NCBI RefSeq assembly: GCF_034057115.1
Contig: NZ_CP139195.1
Location: forward strand, 3,534,001-3,598,000
From: Pseudomonas sp. AN-1
GTDB lineage: Bacteria > Pseudomonadota > Gammaproteobacteria > Pseudomonadales > Pseudomonadaceae
Length of the DNA: 64,000 nt
Direction: 5' to 3'
Below are positions 8,716 through 17,296 of the stretch, piece after piece; position 1 is the first letter of the stretch; the number at the start of each line of letters is the position of its first letter. The position numbers were made by a program, and so were the translations under genes. The notes beneath the pieces were generated by a model. It saw only the letters and a program-made list of their open reading frames with translations, had not been told where the DNA came from and did not search any database.

Positions 8716-9762
8716 ATGTCAACACTGATCAATATCGACCAAGCCACATCCCAGGTGGTGTCCCGTCCGGGCCTCGTCCAGCGCGGCACAAAGGTGCTCA
8801 TGACGGTACTGCCCTGGGCCATCATCGGCGGCCTGCTGTGGGCGGGCCTGTTCATCAAGCCGCAGCCGGTGGGCGCCACCGTGACGCCGCCGCTGCTCGA
8901 GCGCCGCGACCACTTCTACGGCCTGGCCCTGTCGCCGGCCGGCGACGTCTGGGTCAGCGGCTCCGGCGGCAAGATCCTCGCCATCGCCGAGGACGGCAGG
9001 GTCAGCCGCCTGGCCACCCCGACCCAGCGCACCCTGCAGGACATCGCCGTGTGGGATGCCCAGCATGCGGTGGCGGTCGGCAACGACGGGGTGATCCTGT
9101 TCAGCGCCGACGGCGGGCAGAGCTGGCAGACCGCCCAGGACGTGCCGCGCTCGGAAGTCGCCAACAAGCTCAACCGGGTGCGCGTCGCGCCGGGCGGCCA
9201 GGCCATCGCCACCGGCGAGATGGGCGCGCTGCTGGTCAGCCGCGACTTCGGGCAGAACTGGCAGCGTCTGCGCGAGGAGGAGGACGTGGCCTGGAACGAC
9301 GTGGCCATCCTCGACGACGGCCGCCTGCTGGTGGTCGGCGAGTTCGGCCGCATCCTGCTCGGCGACGTGCAGGGCCAGAACTGGGAGGAGATCGCCAGCC
9401 CGGTGCCGGCCTCGCTGATGTCGGTGCAGTTCCGCGACGCGCTGAACGGCGTGGCGGTCGGCCTGGAAGGCGCCCTGCTGGTCACCCGCGACGGCGGCCG
9501 GCAGTGGGACAGCGTCGACCTGGGCATCAACGATCACCTGTTCGACGTGCTCTGGGATGCCGGCAACGGCCGCTGGTTCGCCAGCGGCGCGCTGGGCCGT
9601 TGGGTGAGCGGCAGCGCCGACGGCGGCTGGCAGAGCGGCGCTCTCGACGAGCGCAACCTGGCCTGGCACACCCGCGCCCTGCTGGTCGGCACGGGCATCT
9701 GGCTGGCCGGCGCCGACGTCGGTCGCTGGGACGGCCGCCAGTGGTCGCCCGTGAACCCCTGA
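8716..9762 (+). CDS. YCF48/HCF136-like beta-propeller protein, membrane anchored
   Basis: 348 residues. An N-terminal hydrophobic segment (about residues 30-50, VLPWAIIGGLLWAGLFIK) looks like a signal anchor. It is followed by repeated propeller blades with the BNR/YCF48 pattern: FSADGGQSW, SRDFGQNW, TRDGGRQW and related GDVWVSG or VGEFGRIL strands. Proteins of this family often stand beside RND permeases together with DUF1302 and DUF1329 genes; the function is unproven but is usually taken to be periplasmic assembly or partner binding. First gene of the transport operon, 37 bp before the RND gene. Start ATG 8716 has a weak ribosome site. Confidence 0.78.
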   Translation: MSTLINIDQATSQVVSRPGLVQRGTKVLMTVLPWAIIGGLLWAGLFIKPQPVGATVTPPLLERRDHFYGLALSPAGDVWVSGSGGKILAIAEDGRVSRLATPTQRTLQDIAVWDAQHAVAVGNDGVILFSADGGQSWQTAQDVPRSEVANKLNRVRVAPGGQAIATGEMGALLVSRDFGQNWQRLREEEDVAWNDVAILDDGRLLVVGEFGRILLGDVQGQNWEEIASPVPASLMSVQFRDALNGVAVGLEGALLVTRDGGRQWDSVDLGINDHLFDVLWDAGNGRWFASGALGRWVSGSADGGWQSGALDERNLAWHTRALLVGTGIWLAGADVGRWDGRQWSPVNP

Positions 9763-9799
9763 ATCGCCTGACCTGGCCCCTCTTCTGCGAGATACGACC

Positions 9800-12175
9800 A
9801 TGATCGAACGCATAGCCGAATTCTGCATCCGTCGGCGCGCCTGGGTGACCGGCGTGCTGCTCTGCCTGACCCTGATCCTCAGCTGGTTCGCGCTGCACAT
9901 CGAGGTGCGCACCGTGTTCGAGGACATGCTCCCCTCGCGCCACGAGTACGTTGAGACCCACGAGAAGTTCAAGGACACCTTCGGCGGCTCGAACATGGTC
10001 ACCATCATGTTCGAGGTGGAGGAGGGCGACATCTTCCAGACCGCCGTGCTCGACAAGGTGCGCAGCGTCACCCTCGGCCTGCGCGAAGTCTCGGCGGTCA
10101 ACCAGTACCAGATCACCTCGCTGGCCTCGAAGAAGCTCAAGGAGGTGCGCGCCTCCACCGCGGGCATCGAGAGCCGCCCGCTGATGTGGCCCGACCTGCC
10201 GGCCGACGCCGAGGCGATGGCCGAGCTGAAGCGCTCGGTGCTGCGCAACCCGATGGTCTACGGGCCCTACGTGTCCAAGGACCTGCAGGCCACCCTGGTC
10301 ACCGTCGACTTCATCGACCAGCAGGTCGACTACAGCAAGGTGTTCCACGAGGTCCGCGCGCTGATCGCCAAGGTCGACGACGGCAGCGTGAAGATCCGCG
10401 TGGTCGGCGACCCGATCCTCTACGGCTGGGTCAACCACTACCTGCCGGAGACCATCCAGCTGGTGCTGGCCGCCCTGGCGGTGACCCTGGTCATGCTGTT
10501 CGTCCTGCTGCGCACCTGGCGCGGGCTGTTCCTGCCGCTGCTGGCCGGCGTGGTCAGCGCGGTCTGGGCGCTGGGCATCTGCCGCCTGCTGGGCATCCAC
10601 TTCGAGCCGCTGGTCATCGTGGTGGCCATGCTGATCACCTCGCGGGCGGTGTCGCACTCGGTGCAGATCGTCAACCGCTTCGACGACGAGATCGAGCTGC
10701 TGCCGCCGGGCACCGACACCGCGCGGATCGCCGCGCGCATCGCCCTGGCCGACCTGTTCCGTCCCGGCATGCTGGGAGTGATCGCCGACGCCGCGTGCAT
10801 GGCGGTGGTGGCGCTGAGCCCGATCCCGATGCTGCAGAAGCTCACCGTGCTGTCGGTGGTCTGGGTGTCGACCCTGACCGTCAGCGCGGTGATCCTCACC
10901 CCGGTGCTGCTGTCGTTCATCCGCAAGCCGCACGGCATGGCCCATCCGCTCGACTGCCTGCCGGTGCTGCGCAAGGTGCTCGACCTGGCCGTGGCGGTCA
11001 GCCTGTCGCGGGCCCGCTACGCGGTGCTCGGCGTCAGCCTGCTGGTGGTGGTCGGCGCCGGCCTGTACTCGCTGAACCTGAAGATCGGCGACGCCAATCC
11101 CGGTTCGCCGATCCTCTGGCCGCAGGCGCAGTACAACCAGGACTCGGCGGCGATCAATGCGCGCTTCGAGGGCGTCGACCGCATGTTCGTGGTGCTCGGC
11201 GACGACAGCCGCCCCGACCTGATCAAGGGCAACGAGGCCCTGCAGGCGATGAACAGCTTCCAGCGCTTCATCGAGGCGCAGCCCGAGGTCGGCGGCTCGG
11301 TGTCGATCGCCGACGTGCTGCCGCAGGTCAACGCCAGCCTGCGCGAGGGCAACCCGCGCTATCTGGAGCTGGGCGACACGGGCAACCTCAACGGCAGCCT
11401 GATGGCCATGCTCGACTCGGTGTCGGAGCCCGGCGACATCTCGCGCTTCGCCGACGAGCATTACGCCAACGGCTCGGTGACCCTGATGTTCCGCGACCGC
11501 CAGGGCGAGACCATCCGCACCGCGGTGGCGCGCATCAAGGAGTTCATCGCCAGCCATCCGCTGAGCGAAGGCCAGTGGCACCTGGCCGGCGGCCTGATCG
11601 GGGTGATGGCCGCGGTCAACGAGATCATCCTGTCCAGCCAGATCGAGGCCATCGCCCTGGCCCTGCTGGTGCTCGCCGTGCTGTGCACCATCGTCTACCG
11701 CTCCAGCGTCGCCGGCATGCTGTTCATGGTCCCGGTGATCATCTCCAACATGCTGACCTTCGCCTTCATGACCTGGAAGGGCATCGGCATGAACATCAAC
11801 ACCGTGCCGGTGGCCGCGCTCGGCATCGGCCTGGGCGTCGACTACGCCTTCTACATCGCCGACCGCGTCAAGGAAGAGATCGCCGCCGGCAGCAGCCCCG
11901 AACACGCCATCCGCCAGGCCCTGCACAGCTCGGGCATGGGGGTCATCGTCACCGCCAGCGTACTGATCCTCGCCACCCTGCTGTGGTGGGTGTCCTCGCT
12001 GCGCTTCCAGGCCGAGATGGGCCTGCTGATGGCCATCTGGCTGAGCGTGTCGGCGTTCTCCGCGCTGTTCGTCATGCCCGCGCTGATCTACGTCTGCCGC
12101 CCGCGCTTCATCTTCGGCGAGCGCGCGCCGGAGCCGGCGGCCAGTGCCCAACCCGCCCCGTTCCAGCCGGCCTGA
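9800..12175 (+). CDS. MMPL-type RND transporter permease
   Basis: 791 residues, within the range of MMPL/HAE3-like RND proteins. The layout is one N-terminal membrane helix (about 14-33), a large periplasmic domain (about 34-210), a cluster of helices (about 215-370, including LVIVVAMLITSRAVSHSVQ), a helix near 405-425, a second periplasmic domain (about 430-620) and a final helix cluster (about 625-770, including GIGLGVDYAFYIADRV, the typical RND Asp-containing helix). It probably moves a hydrophobic compound, lipid or pathway substrate across the inner membrane or envelope. No periplasmic adaptor (MFP) gene is nearby. The operon with DUF1302 and DUF1329 suggests these are its envelope partners. 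Confidence 0.88.
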   Translation: MIERIAEFCIRRRAWVTGVLLCLTLILSWFALHIEVRTVFEDMLPSRHEYVETHEKFKDTFGGSNMVTIMFEVEEGDIFQTAVLDKVRSVTLGLREVSAVNQYQITSLASKKLKEVRASTAGIESRPLMWPDLPADAEAMAELKRSVLRNPMVYGPYVSKDLQATLVTVDFIDQQVDYSKVFHEVRALIAKVDDGSVKIRVVGDPILYGWVNHYLPETIQLVLAALAVTLVMLFVLLRTWRGLFLPLLAGVVSAVWALGICRLLGIHFEPLVIVVAMLITSRAVSHSVQIVNRFDDEIELLPPGTDTARIAARIALADLFRPGMLGVIADAACMAVVALSPIPMLQKLTVLSVVWVSTLTVSAVILTPVLLSFIRKPHGMAHPLDCLPVLRKVLDLAVAVSLSRARYAVLGVSLLVVVGAGLYSLNLKIGDANPGSPILWPQAQYNQDSAAINARFEGVDRMFVVLGDDSRPDLIKGNEALQAMNSFQRFIEAQPEVGGSVSIADVLPQVNASLREGNPRYLELGDTGNLNGSLMAMLDSVSEPGDISRFADEHYANGSVTLMFRDRQGETIRTAVARIKEFIASHPLSEGQWHLAGGLIGVMAAVNEIILSSQIEAIALALLVLAVLCTIVYRSSVAGMLFMVPVIISNMLTFAFMTWKGIGMNINTVPVAALGIGLGVDYAFYIADRVKEEIAAGSSPEHAIRQALHSSGMGVIVTASVLILATLLWWVSSLRFQAEMGLLMAIWLSVSAFSALFVMPALIYVCRPRFIFGERAPEPAASAQPAPFQPA

Positions 12176-12237
12176 GACGGGATAACAACAACAAGAAACC
12201 ATCGGTTCCTCGCTGCCAACCACTCTGGGGATAACAC

Positions 12238-13845
12238 ATGAACAAGCACGGCATTCCGGGTGCGCGCTCGCGCACCCCTCTGGACAAGCTCGCCCTGGCG
12301 ATCGCCCTGGCCACCGCGACCACCCCGGCCTTCGCCGAAGACCGCCTCAAGGTCGACGGCTACCTGCGCCAGGAAATGTCCTGGAATATGAAGAACTGGG
12401 AGGACACCCCCGGCTACGACGACAAGGGCAAGCTGTCGATGGCGCGCAGCACCGCGCGCCTCAACCTGGAGTGGAAGGCCACCGAGGACGTGGCCGTGGT
12501 GGCCAAGCTGCGCGCCTCCCGCGAGGTGAAGACCAACTTCCTCGAGCACCTCGAGGAAATGGGCGCCTACAACTACCGCGCGGCCGACGGTCAGGGCGAC
12601 ATCATGGATCTCTACAACGACGAGGAGATCCGCGAGCTGTACGTCGACTTCCCGGTCGGCGAGCGCCTGCAGTTCCGCCTCGGCAAGCAGCAGATCGCCT
12701 GGGGCGAGACCGACTTCTTCGCCGCCAACGACCTGGTGCACGGCTTCGACTACACCTGGCGCAGCTTCCTCGAGCCGGCCAACGAGGAACTGCGCAAGGC
12801 CAACATCATCGCCAAGATGAACATCGACGTGCCGGAGCTGGACGGCGGCCTGGAAGTGTTCGTGCGCCCGGGCTGGGACCGCAAGGAGGACATCGGCACC
12901 GAGCTGGACATCTACGGCGGACGCTGGTCGAGCCAGCCGTACGCCGGCGTCGACTTCCGCAACATCGACCCGTACAACTTCGAGAACGACGAGGGCGACT
13001 ACCGCGACGTCACCGGCGGCATCCGCTGGAACGGCCTGTACGGCGACACCAACTACTCGGTCTCCTACCTGAAGACCTTCTACCCGTCGCCGATCCTCAA
13101 CGCCTCCAACAACCTCGCGCTGTTCGGCCAGCCGGGCGTGCCGTCCGGGGCGGAAACCAAGGGCACCGAGCAGACCCGCGGCCCGGCCGGCGAGATCATC
13201 TACCCGATGGTCGACATCTTCGGCTTCACCGCCAGCCGCTATTCGGAGTGGGCGGACGCGGTGTTCAGCACCGAGATGGCGTACATCAAGGATGCGCCCT
13301 ACCAGATCCTGCAGTCGCCGCCGACCCTGATCAGCCAGGCCGTGGCCCCCGGCTTCGACGGCTACGCCACCAAGGACGTGGTCGCGCTGATGCTGCGCAT
13401 GGACAAGAACATCGCCGCCACCCAGGACTGGCTGGGTACCGAGAAGCCGATGTTCTTCTCGGTGCAGCTGTTCGACAAGTGGGTGCAGAACTACGACGAG
13501 GACGACGCGCTGCTCTACAGCGTCGGCTGGGGCGGCAAGGTCAAGGAGCACTCGGTGCTCGCCACCGGGATCTTCGACCTCAGCTACAACAGCGGACGCA
13601 TCCGCCCCAACCTGGTGGTCGGCGCCGACCTCAGCAACGGCGGCGGCTTCGCCGTGCCCTCGGTCACCTTCGAGCTGTCCAGCAAGCTGCGCTGGAAGGT
13701 CGAGTACGACGCCTTCTGGGGCAGCGACGCGCGCGACGGCGACAAGTGCGGCTTCCCGAATGCGGCCTCCTGCGACAACGCCACGCTGTTCGACTACTTC
13801 AACAACCGCGACCAGCTCTACACCAGCCTGACCTACCTGTTCTGA
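12238..13845 (+). CDS. DUF1302 family outer-membrane protein
   Basis: 535 residues. A cleavable signal peptide is visible (ALAIALATATTPAFAED, cleavage about residue 33). The rest is rich in alternating polar and hydrophobic strands and aromatic residues, ending in LYTSLTYLF, the terminal Phe typical of outer-membrane beta-barrels. DUF1302 genes occur with DUF1329, YCF48 and MMPL-RND genes in many Pseudomonas clusters for hydrophobic substrates; the exact role is unknown. The leader 12184-12198 is an AAC-rich stretch (AACAACAACAAGAAA) like Crc/Hfq targets, though it lies 40 nt before the start. 62 bp separate it from the RND gene. Confidence 0.82.
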   Translation: MNKHGIPGARSRTPLDKLALAIALATATTPAFAEDRLKVDGYLRQEMSWNMKNWEDTPGYDDKGKLSMARSTARLNLEWKATEDVAVVAKLRASREVKTNFLEHLEEMGAYNYRAADGQGDIMDLYNDEEIRELYVDFPVGERLQFRLGKQQIAWGETDFFAANDLVHGFDYTWRSFLEPANEELRKANIIAKMNIDVPELDGGLEVFVRPGWDRKEDIGTELDIYGGRWSSQPYAGVDFRNIDPYNFENDEGDYRDVTGGIRWNGLYGDTNYSVSYLKTFYPSPILNASNNLALFGQPGVPSGAETKGTEQTRGPAGEIIYPMVDIFGFTASRYSEWADAVFSTEMAYIKDAPYQILQSPPTLISQAVAPGFDGYATKDVVALMLRMDKNIAATQDWLGTEKPMFFSVQLFDKWVQNYDEDDALLYSVGWGGKVKEHSVLATGIFDLSYNSGRIRPNLVVGADLSNGGGFAVPSVTFELSSKLRWKVEYDAFWGSDARDGDKCGFPNAASCDNATLFDYFNNRDQLYTSLTYLF

Positions 13846-13865
13846 TCCCCACCGGAGAGACCCAC

Positions 13866-15134
13866 ATGAACGCACTCCGCTTCCCCCTGCGCCACACCCT
13901 GACGGTCGGTCTCCTCGCGGCGGCCGGCAGCCTGTCGACCCTCGCCATGGCCGCCGAACTGCCGGCGGGCACGGTGATTTCCGCCGCCAACCTCGACCAG
14001 GTCAAGAACGACACCTTCGAGGGCCACAGCATCGCCAGCCTGCTCACCGAGAAGATGGAATGGCGCATCCGCAACAACGGCTGGAAGCTGCCGCTGGCCA
14101 AGTCCAGGGAAGTGCCGCTCGACCCGCGCTGGGTCAAGGCCTCGCAGGCCAACGAGGGCAAGGCCGTGCTCAACAAGGAAGCCTGCCGGGTGGACAACTG
14201 GGGCGCCGGCGCGCCCTTCCCGAACATCGACATGAAGGACCCGCAGGCCGCCGAGAAGCTGGTGTGGAACTGGCACCTCGGCCAGCTGGTCGGCGACGTC
14301 TCCCAGGTGCCGCAGTACACCCAGCTGCTGATCGACGGCAAGAAGGGCGTGCACGCCGAGCCGGTCGCCGAGTTCAGCCGCTACAGCATGAAGGGTCGCC
14401 TGACCAGCGAGCAGGCGGTGGAAGGGGACGGCAGCGAGCGTGGCCGCCAGCTGCTGTACTTCAAGTCGCCCTCCGACATGAAGGGCCTCGGCACCTACAC
14501 CGTGATGTACGACTCGGACAAGGTCAACAGCGTGTGGGCCTACATCCCCGCCGTGCGCCGGGTGCGCCAGCTGTCCGGCGGCGCCTGGATGGATCCGGTC
14601 GGCTCCTCCGACCAGCTGCAGGACGACCTGGAGATCTTCAACGCCCGGCCGTGCTGGTACCCCGAGTACAAGCTGCTCGGCAAGCGCTGGGTGCTCGCCG
14701 TGGCCAACAGCAAGACCGGCCTGTGGAATCCGCAGGGCAAGAGCTTCGCCGAGAAGTACCCGGTGGTGGAGGACGCCGCGCCCTTCTGGAACATGAACAA
14801 CAACGACTTCGAACCGCGTGAGGTCTACGTCATCGAGGCGATCACCCCGTCGGCGCACCCGTACAGCAAGAAGGTGCTGTACATCGACGCGAAGTACCCG
14901 CGCTTCTACTACGCCGAGGCCTACGACCGCAAAGGCGAGTTCTGGAAGTTCATGGAGTTCCATTCCTACTCCAACACCGCCGACGGCGACATCCGTACCA
15001 CCGCCGGGGCGGTCATCGACTTCCAGCGCAACCACGCCACCCTGTCGATGATCGACACCAAGTCGTGGAAGACCAACTTCGACGCCAAGGCCAGCGACTT
15101 CTCCCTGCAGACCCTGCAGCGGGTTGGCCGCTGA
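13866..15134 (+). CDS. DUF1329 family periplasmic/outer-membrane lipoprotein-like protein
   Basis: 422 residues with a signal peptide (LTVGLLAAAGSLSTLAMAAE, cleavage about residue 29). No lipobox Cys is evident. The rest matches the DUF1329 pattern: ISAANLDQVKNDTFEGHS near the N-terminus and the conserved GTYTVMYDSDKVNSVWAYIP and RRVRQLSGGAWMDP stretches in the middle. The family is thought to have a LolA/LolB-like fold that could bind a lipid-like ligand in the periplasm. It follows DUF1302 by 20 bp. With the RND permease and YCF48-like protein it probably forms one envelope system; the cargo is unknown. Confidence 0.82.
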   Translation: MNALRFPLRHTLTVGLLAAAGSLSTLAMAAELPAGTVISAANLDQVKNDTFEGHSIASLLTEKMEWRIRNNGWKLPLAKSREVPLDPRWVKASQANEGKAVLNKEACRVDNWGAGAPFPNIDMKDPQAAEKLVWNWHLGQLVGDVSQVPQYTQLLIDGKKGVHAEPVAEFSRYSMKGRLTSEQAVEGDGSERGRQLLYFKSPSDMKGLGTYTVMYDSDKVNSVWAYIPAVRRVRQLSGGAWMDPVGSSDQLQDDLEIFNARPCWYPEYKLLGKRWVLAVANSKTGLWNPQGKSFAEKYPVVEDAAPFWNMNNNDFEPREVYVIEAITPSAHPYSKKVLYIDAKYPRFYYAEAYDRKGEFWKFMEFHSYSNTADGDIRTTAGAVIDFQRNHATLSMIDTKSWKTNFDAKASDFSLQTLQRVGR

Positions 15135-15149
15135 TTCAGCGCCACGTCT

Positions 15150-15177
15150 GGCGGGACCGGTTCGCGCCGGTCCCGCC
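15150..15177 (+). other. strong inter-gene hairpin after DUF1329 gene
   Basis: An 11-bp perfect stem (GGCGGGACCGG / CCGGTCCCGCC) with a TTCGCG loop, followed by ATTCCCTT. Without a real T-run this is a weak terminator or mRNA-processing/stability element rather than an absolute end of transcription. Confidence 0.6.
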
Positions 15178-15233
15178 ATTCCCTTCCAGACAGAGCCGTC
15201 CGGCAGCCCTGGCGGGCTGTCCGGTCAGCGGAG

Positions 15234-15241
15234 AACAACAA
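15234..15241 (+). promoter_or_regulatory. possible Crc/Hfq CA motif at MDR gene start
   Basis: AACAACAA fits the AAnAAnAA Crc/Hfq target pattern of Pseudomonas and directly abuts the start codon at 15243, where it could block ribosome entry under catabolite repression. Confidence 0.45.
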
Positions 15242-15242
15242 G

Positions 15243-16349
15243 ATGCCGACCATGAAAGCCGCGCGCCTGCACCAGATCGGCGCGCAATTCGTCCTCGACG
15301 AGGTGCCGGTTCCGGCACCCGGCGCCCACGACGTGCTGGTGAAGGTCGAGGCCAGCACGGTGATCCCCAACCTGAAGAACGTCACCACCCACTTCCCCGA
15401 GTGGTACCCGTTCCTGCCGCTGCCGGCGCTGCCGGCGATCTTCGGCCTCGACTCGGCCGGCACCGTGGCCGCGGTCGGTTCGGCGGTCACTTCCTTCAAG
15501 CCGGGCGACCGCGTCTACGTCAATCCCGGCATCGGCTGCGGCGAGTGCCGCCACTGCAAGCAGGGCGAGACGCCGCGCTGTGCGGCCTACACCTTCCTCG
15601 GCTACTTCGGCTTCGGCCCCGGCTCGCAGGCGATCTTCGCGAAGTATCCCTACGCCGGCTACGGCGAGTACCTGACCGCGCCGGCCAGCAACCTGGTGCG
15701 CCTGCCGGACAACCTGTCGAGCGCCCAGGCCACCCGCTTCGGCTACCTCGGCACCGCCTACTCGGCGATCCGCAAGGCCGCCCTGCGCCCGGCGCAGAGC
15801 ATCCTGATCCTCGGCGCCAGCGGCACCCTCGGCGTCGGCGCCACCCTGCTGGCGCTGGCCTTCGGCGCCGCCCGGGTGGTGGTCGCCGCCCGCGACCGCG
15901 CGGCGCTGGAGCGCCTCAAGGAGCTGGACCCGCGGCGGGTGGAGATCGTGCCGATCGGCGCGCGGCCGATCCGCGAGCAGGTGCTGGAACTGCTGCCGGA
16001 CGGCGTCGACGCCATGCTCGACACCCTCGGCGCCAAGGCGCCGGCCGCGCTGTCGGTGGACGCCATGGGCGCGGTCGGCCGCGGCGGGCGCATCGTGCAG
16101 ATCGGCGGCGTCGCCGGGCCGATCCCCATCGACCCGCATCCGTTCATGTGCCAGCAGCTGCAGTACATCGGCTCGCTGTGGTTCACCACCGCCGAGGGCG
16201 ACGAGATGGCCCGCATGGTCGAGTCGGGCCTCCTCGACCTGTCGCTGCTGGAGGAGCGCGCCTATCCGCTGGCGCAGCTCAACCAGGCGCTCGAGGACAT
16301 CCAGAGCCAGGCCAACGGCTTCACCAACTTCCACATCGTCCACGGCTGA
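15243..16349 (+). CDS. MDR-superfamily (zinc-type alcohol dehydrogenase-like) oxidoreductase without a catalytic zinc site
   Basis: 368 residues. The structural zinc lobe is intact (CGECRHCKQGETPRC, about residues 100-114). The catalytic zinc site is not: the usual Cys region reads VEASTVIPNLK, and the usual GHE motif reads IFGLDSAGTV. The Rossmann motif is GASGTLGVGA (about 195-204). It may therefore be a reductase (quinone or C=C double bond) rather than an alcohol dehydrogenase. Reduction of the C3-C4 double bond of a coumarin or quinolone intermediate would be a fitting job, but this is conjecture. The start ATG overlaps the A-rich sequence AACAACAAG (15234-15242), a possible Crc/Hfq site. 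Confidence 0.78.
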   Translation: MPTMKAARLHQIGAQFVLDEVPVPAPGAHDVLVKVEASTVIPNLKNVTTHFPEWYPFLPLPALPAIFGLDSAGTVAAVGSAVTSFKPGDRVYVNPGIGCGECRHCKQGETPRCAAYTFLGYFGFGPGSQAIFAKYPYAGYGEYLTAPASNLVRLPDNLSSAQATRFGYLGTAYSAIRKAALRPAQSILILGASGTLGVGATLLALAFGAARVVVAARDRAALERLKELDPRRVEIVPIGARPIREQVLELLPDGVDAMLDTLGAKAPAALSVDAMGAVGRGGRIVQIGGVAGPIPIDPHPFMCQQLQYIGSLWFTTAEGDEMARMVESGLLDLSLLEERAYPLAQLNQALEDIQSQANGFTNFHIVHG

Positions 16350-16368
16350 CCCTCAGCCCCTGCGGCGA

Positions 16369-16400
16369 CGCGGGCCGTCGGCGTGAGCGGACGGCCCGCG
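16369..16400 (+). other. hairpin between MDR and cupin genes
   Basis: An 11-bp perfect stem CGCGGGCCGTC / GACGGCCCGCG (16369-16379, 16390-16400) with a 10-nt loop and no T-run. It may modulate read-through or mRNA stability between the two genes. Confidence 0.5.
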
Positions 16401-16426
16401 CCCGCACCACAACGGAGCACCACGGC

Positions 16427-16972
16427 ATGCAAACGCAGCGCATCGTCACCGGCCACGATCAGGCCGGCCGCTCGACCGTCGCCAGCAGCGGCCCGCTGCC
16501 CAGCGTCGGCGAATTCCGCCAGTTCCCCGGCTTCGCCGTCGAGCTGATCTGGCAGACCGCCCCCGGGCCCATTCCCGCGCATCCAGTCGATCCCGCCTGC
16601 CCGCCGCACTCGGTGCTGCCGGCCGCCGGCGGCAGCTGCGCGATGCGCGTCACCTTTCCACCCCAGCACGCGGCCATCGCGGCGGACTTCGATCCGCAGG
16701 TGGCCGCCCGCGAACTGTGCGAACGGCTGCCCGGGCTGGGCGAGCTGTTCGAGGCCGACGCCCCCGGTTTCCACCGCTCCGACACCATCGACTACGGCGT
16801 GCTGCTGGAGGGCGAACTCACCCTCGAGCTGGACGACGGCGAGCGGGTGCTGCGTCAGGGCGATGTGGTGGTGCAGATGGGAACCCGGCATGCCTGGCGT
16901 AACACCGGTAACAGCCCGGCGCGGATGCTGTTCGTGATGGTGGGCGCGGCGCGCGGGAAGTCAGTTGCGTAA
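16427..16972 (+). CDS. cupin-domain protein
   Basis: 181 residues. The C-terminal third has the single cupin fold: DTIDYGVLLEGELTLELDDG (motif 1, about 127-146) and GDVVVQMGTRHAWRNTG (motif 2, about 150-166). In motif 1 the usual metal-binding HxH has become Y-G-V, with Asp and Glu nearby and only one His kept in motif 2, so metal binding is uncertain. Such proteins sit in many catabolic clusters as small dioxygenases, isomerases or sensors; this function is open. Start ATG 16427 has GGAGCACCACGGC upstream. Last gene of the block before the AraC regulator. Confidence 0.75.
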   Translation: MQTQRIVTGHDQAGRSTVASSGPLPSVGEFRQFPGFAVELIWQTAPGPIPAHPVDPACPPHSVLPAAGGSCAMRVTFPPQHAAIAADFDPQVAARELCERLPGLGELFEADAPGFHRSDTIDYGVLLEGELTLELDDGERVLRQGDVVVQMGTRHAWRNTGNSPARMLFVMVGAARGKSVA

Positions 16973-17296
16973 TTTCTAAATAGTCTAATTTTTCGACTTT
17001 ACAGAGCGATTCGGCGCTTATCTGGAAGCGAATGCTCTGAAACAGGAGGGTTTTTCGTAACTGGTATCTTTCTTGCTTTGAAGTGTGTGGAGCGTTCGAT
17101 TTTCCGGTTGTGTTACGCGGTTTTACCGGTAACGGCGGACTCTGCGCATGGTGGGACGACAGACAGGGAGAGCGTTTGCACCAACAGGGATCACTCCGGA
17201 GCCGCATGCGTGCCAGTTCAGCGAGCGGAGTGAGGGTAGCGGTGATGAACAACGACCATGCGCCTTATAAGAAAAAAGATAGAGGCTGAACGAAGT
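16973..17296 (+). other. AT-rich intergenic region upstream of AraC/XylS regulator
   Basis: 324 bp with no supported gene. The first 150 bp are clearly poorer in GC than their surroundings, with runs such as TAATTTCTAAATAGTC and GGGTTTTTCG. An imperfect dyad GAGC...CGCTT...AAGCG...GCTC (17001-17035) could end the cupin transcript. TGCA-CCAACA-GGGAT at 17177-17191 resembles a regulator half-site but is off by one base. The short frame 17083-17289 has no ribosome site or similarity and is not called. Confidence 0.5.

Noticed and set aside
9527-12223. 898-residue open frame on the minus strand opposite the RND gene
   Set aside because: Its sequence is His/Gln/Gly-rich low-complexity typical of antisense frames in GC-rich genes, while the plus strand encodes a clear RND permease.
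17177-17191. TGCA-CCAACA-GGGAT as an operator of AraC regulator 1
   Set aside because: GGAT is shifted by one base relative to the consensus, and no second half-site or -10 box at the standard distance was found; noted only as a weak resemblance.
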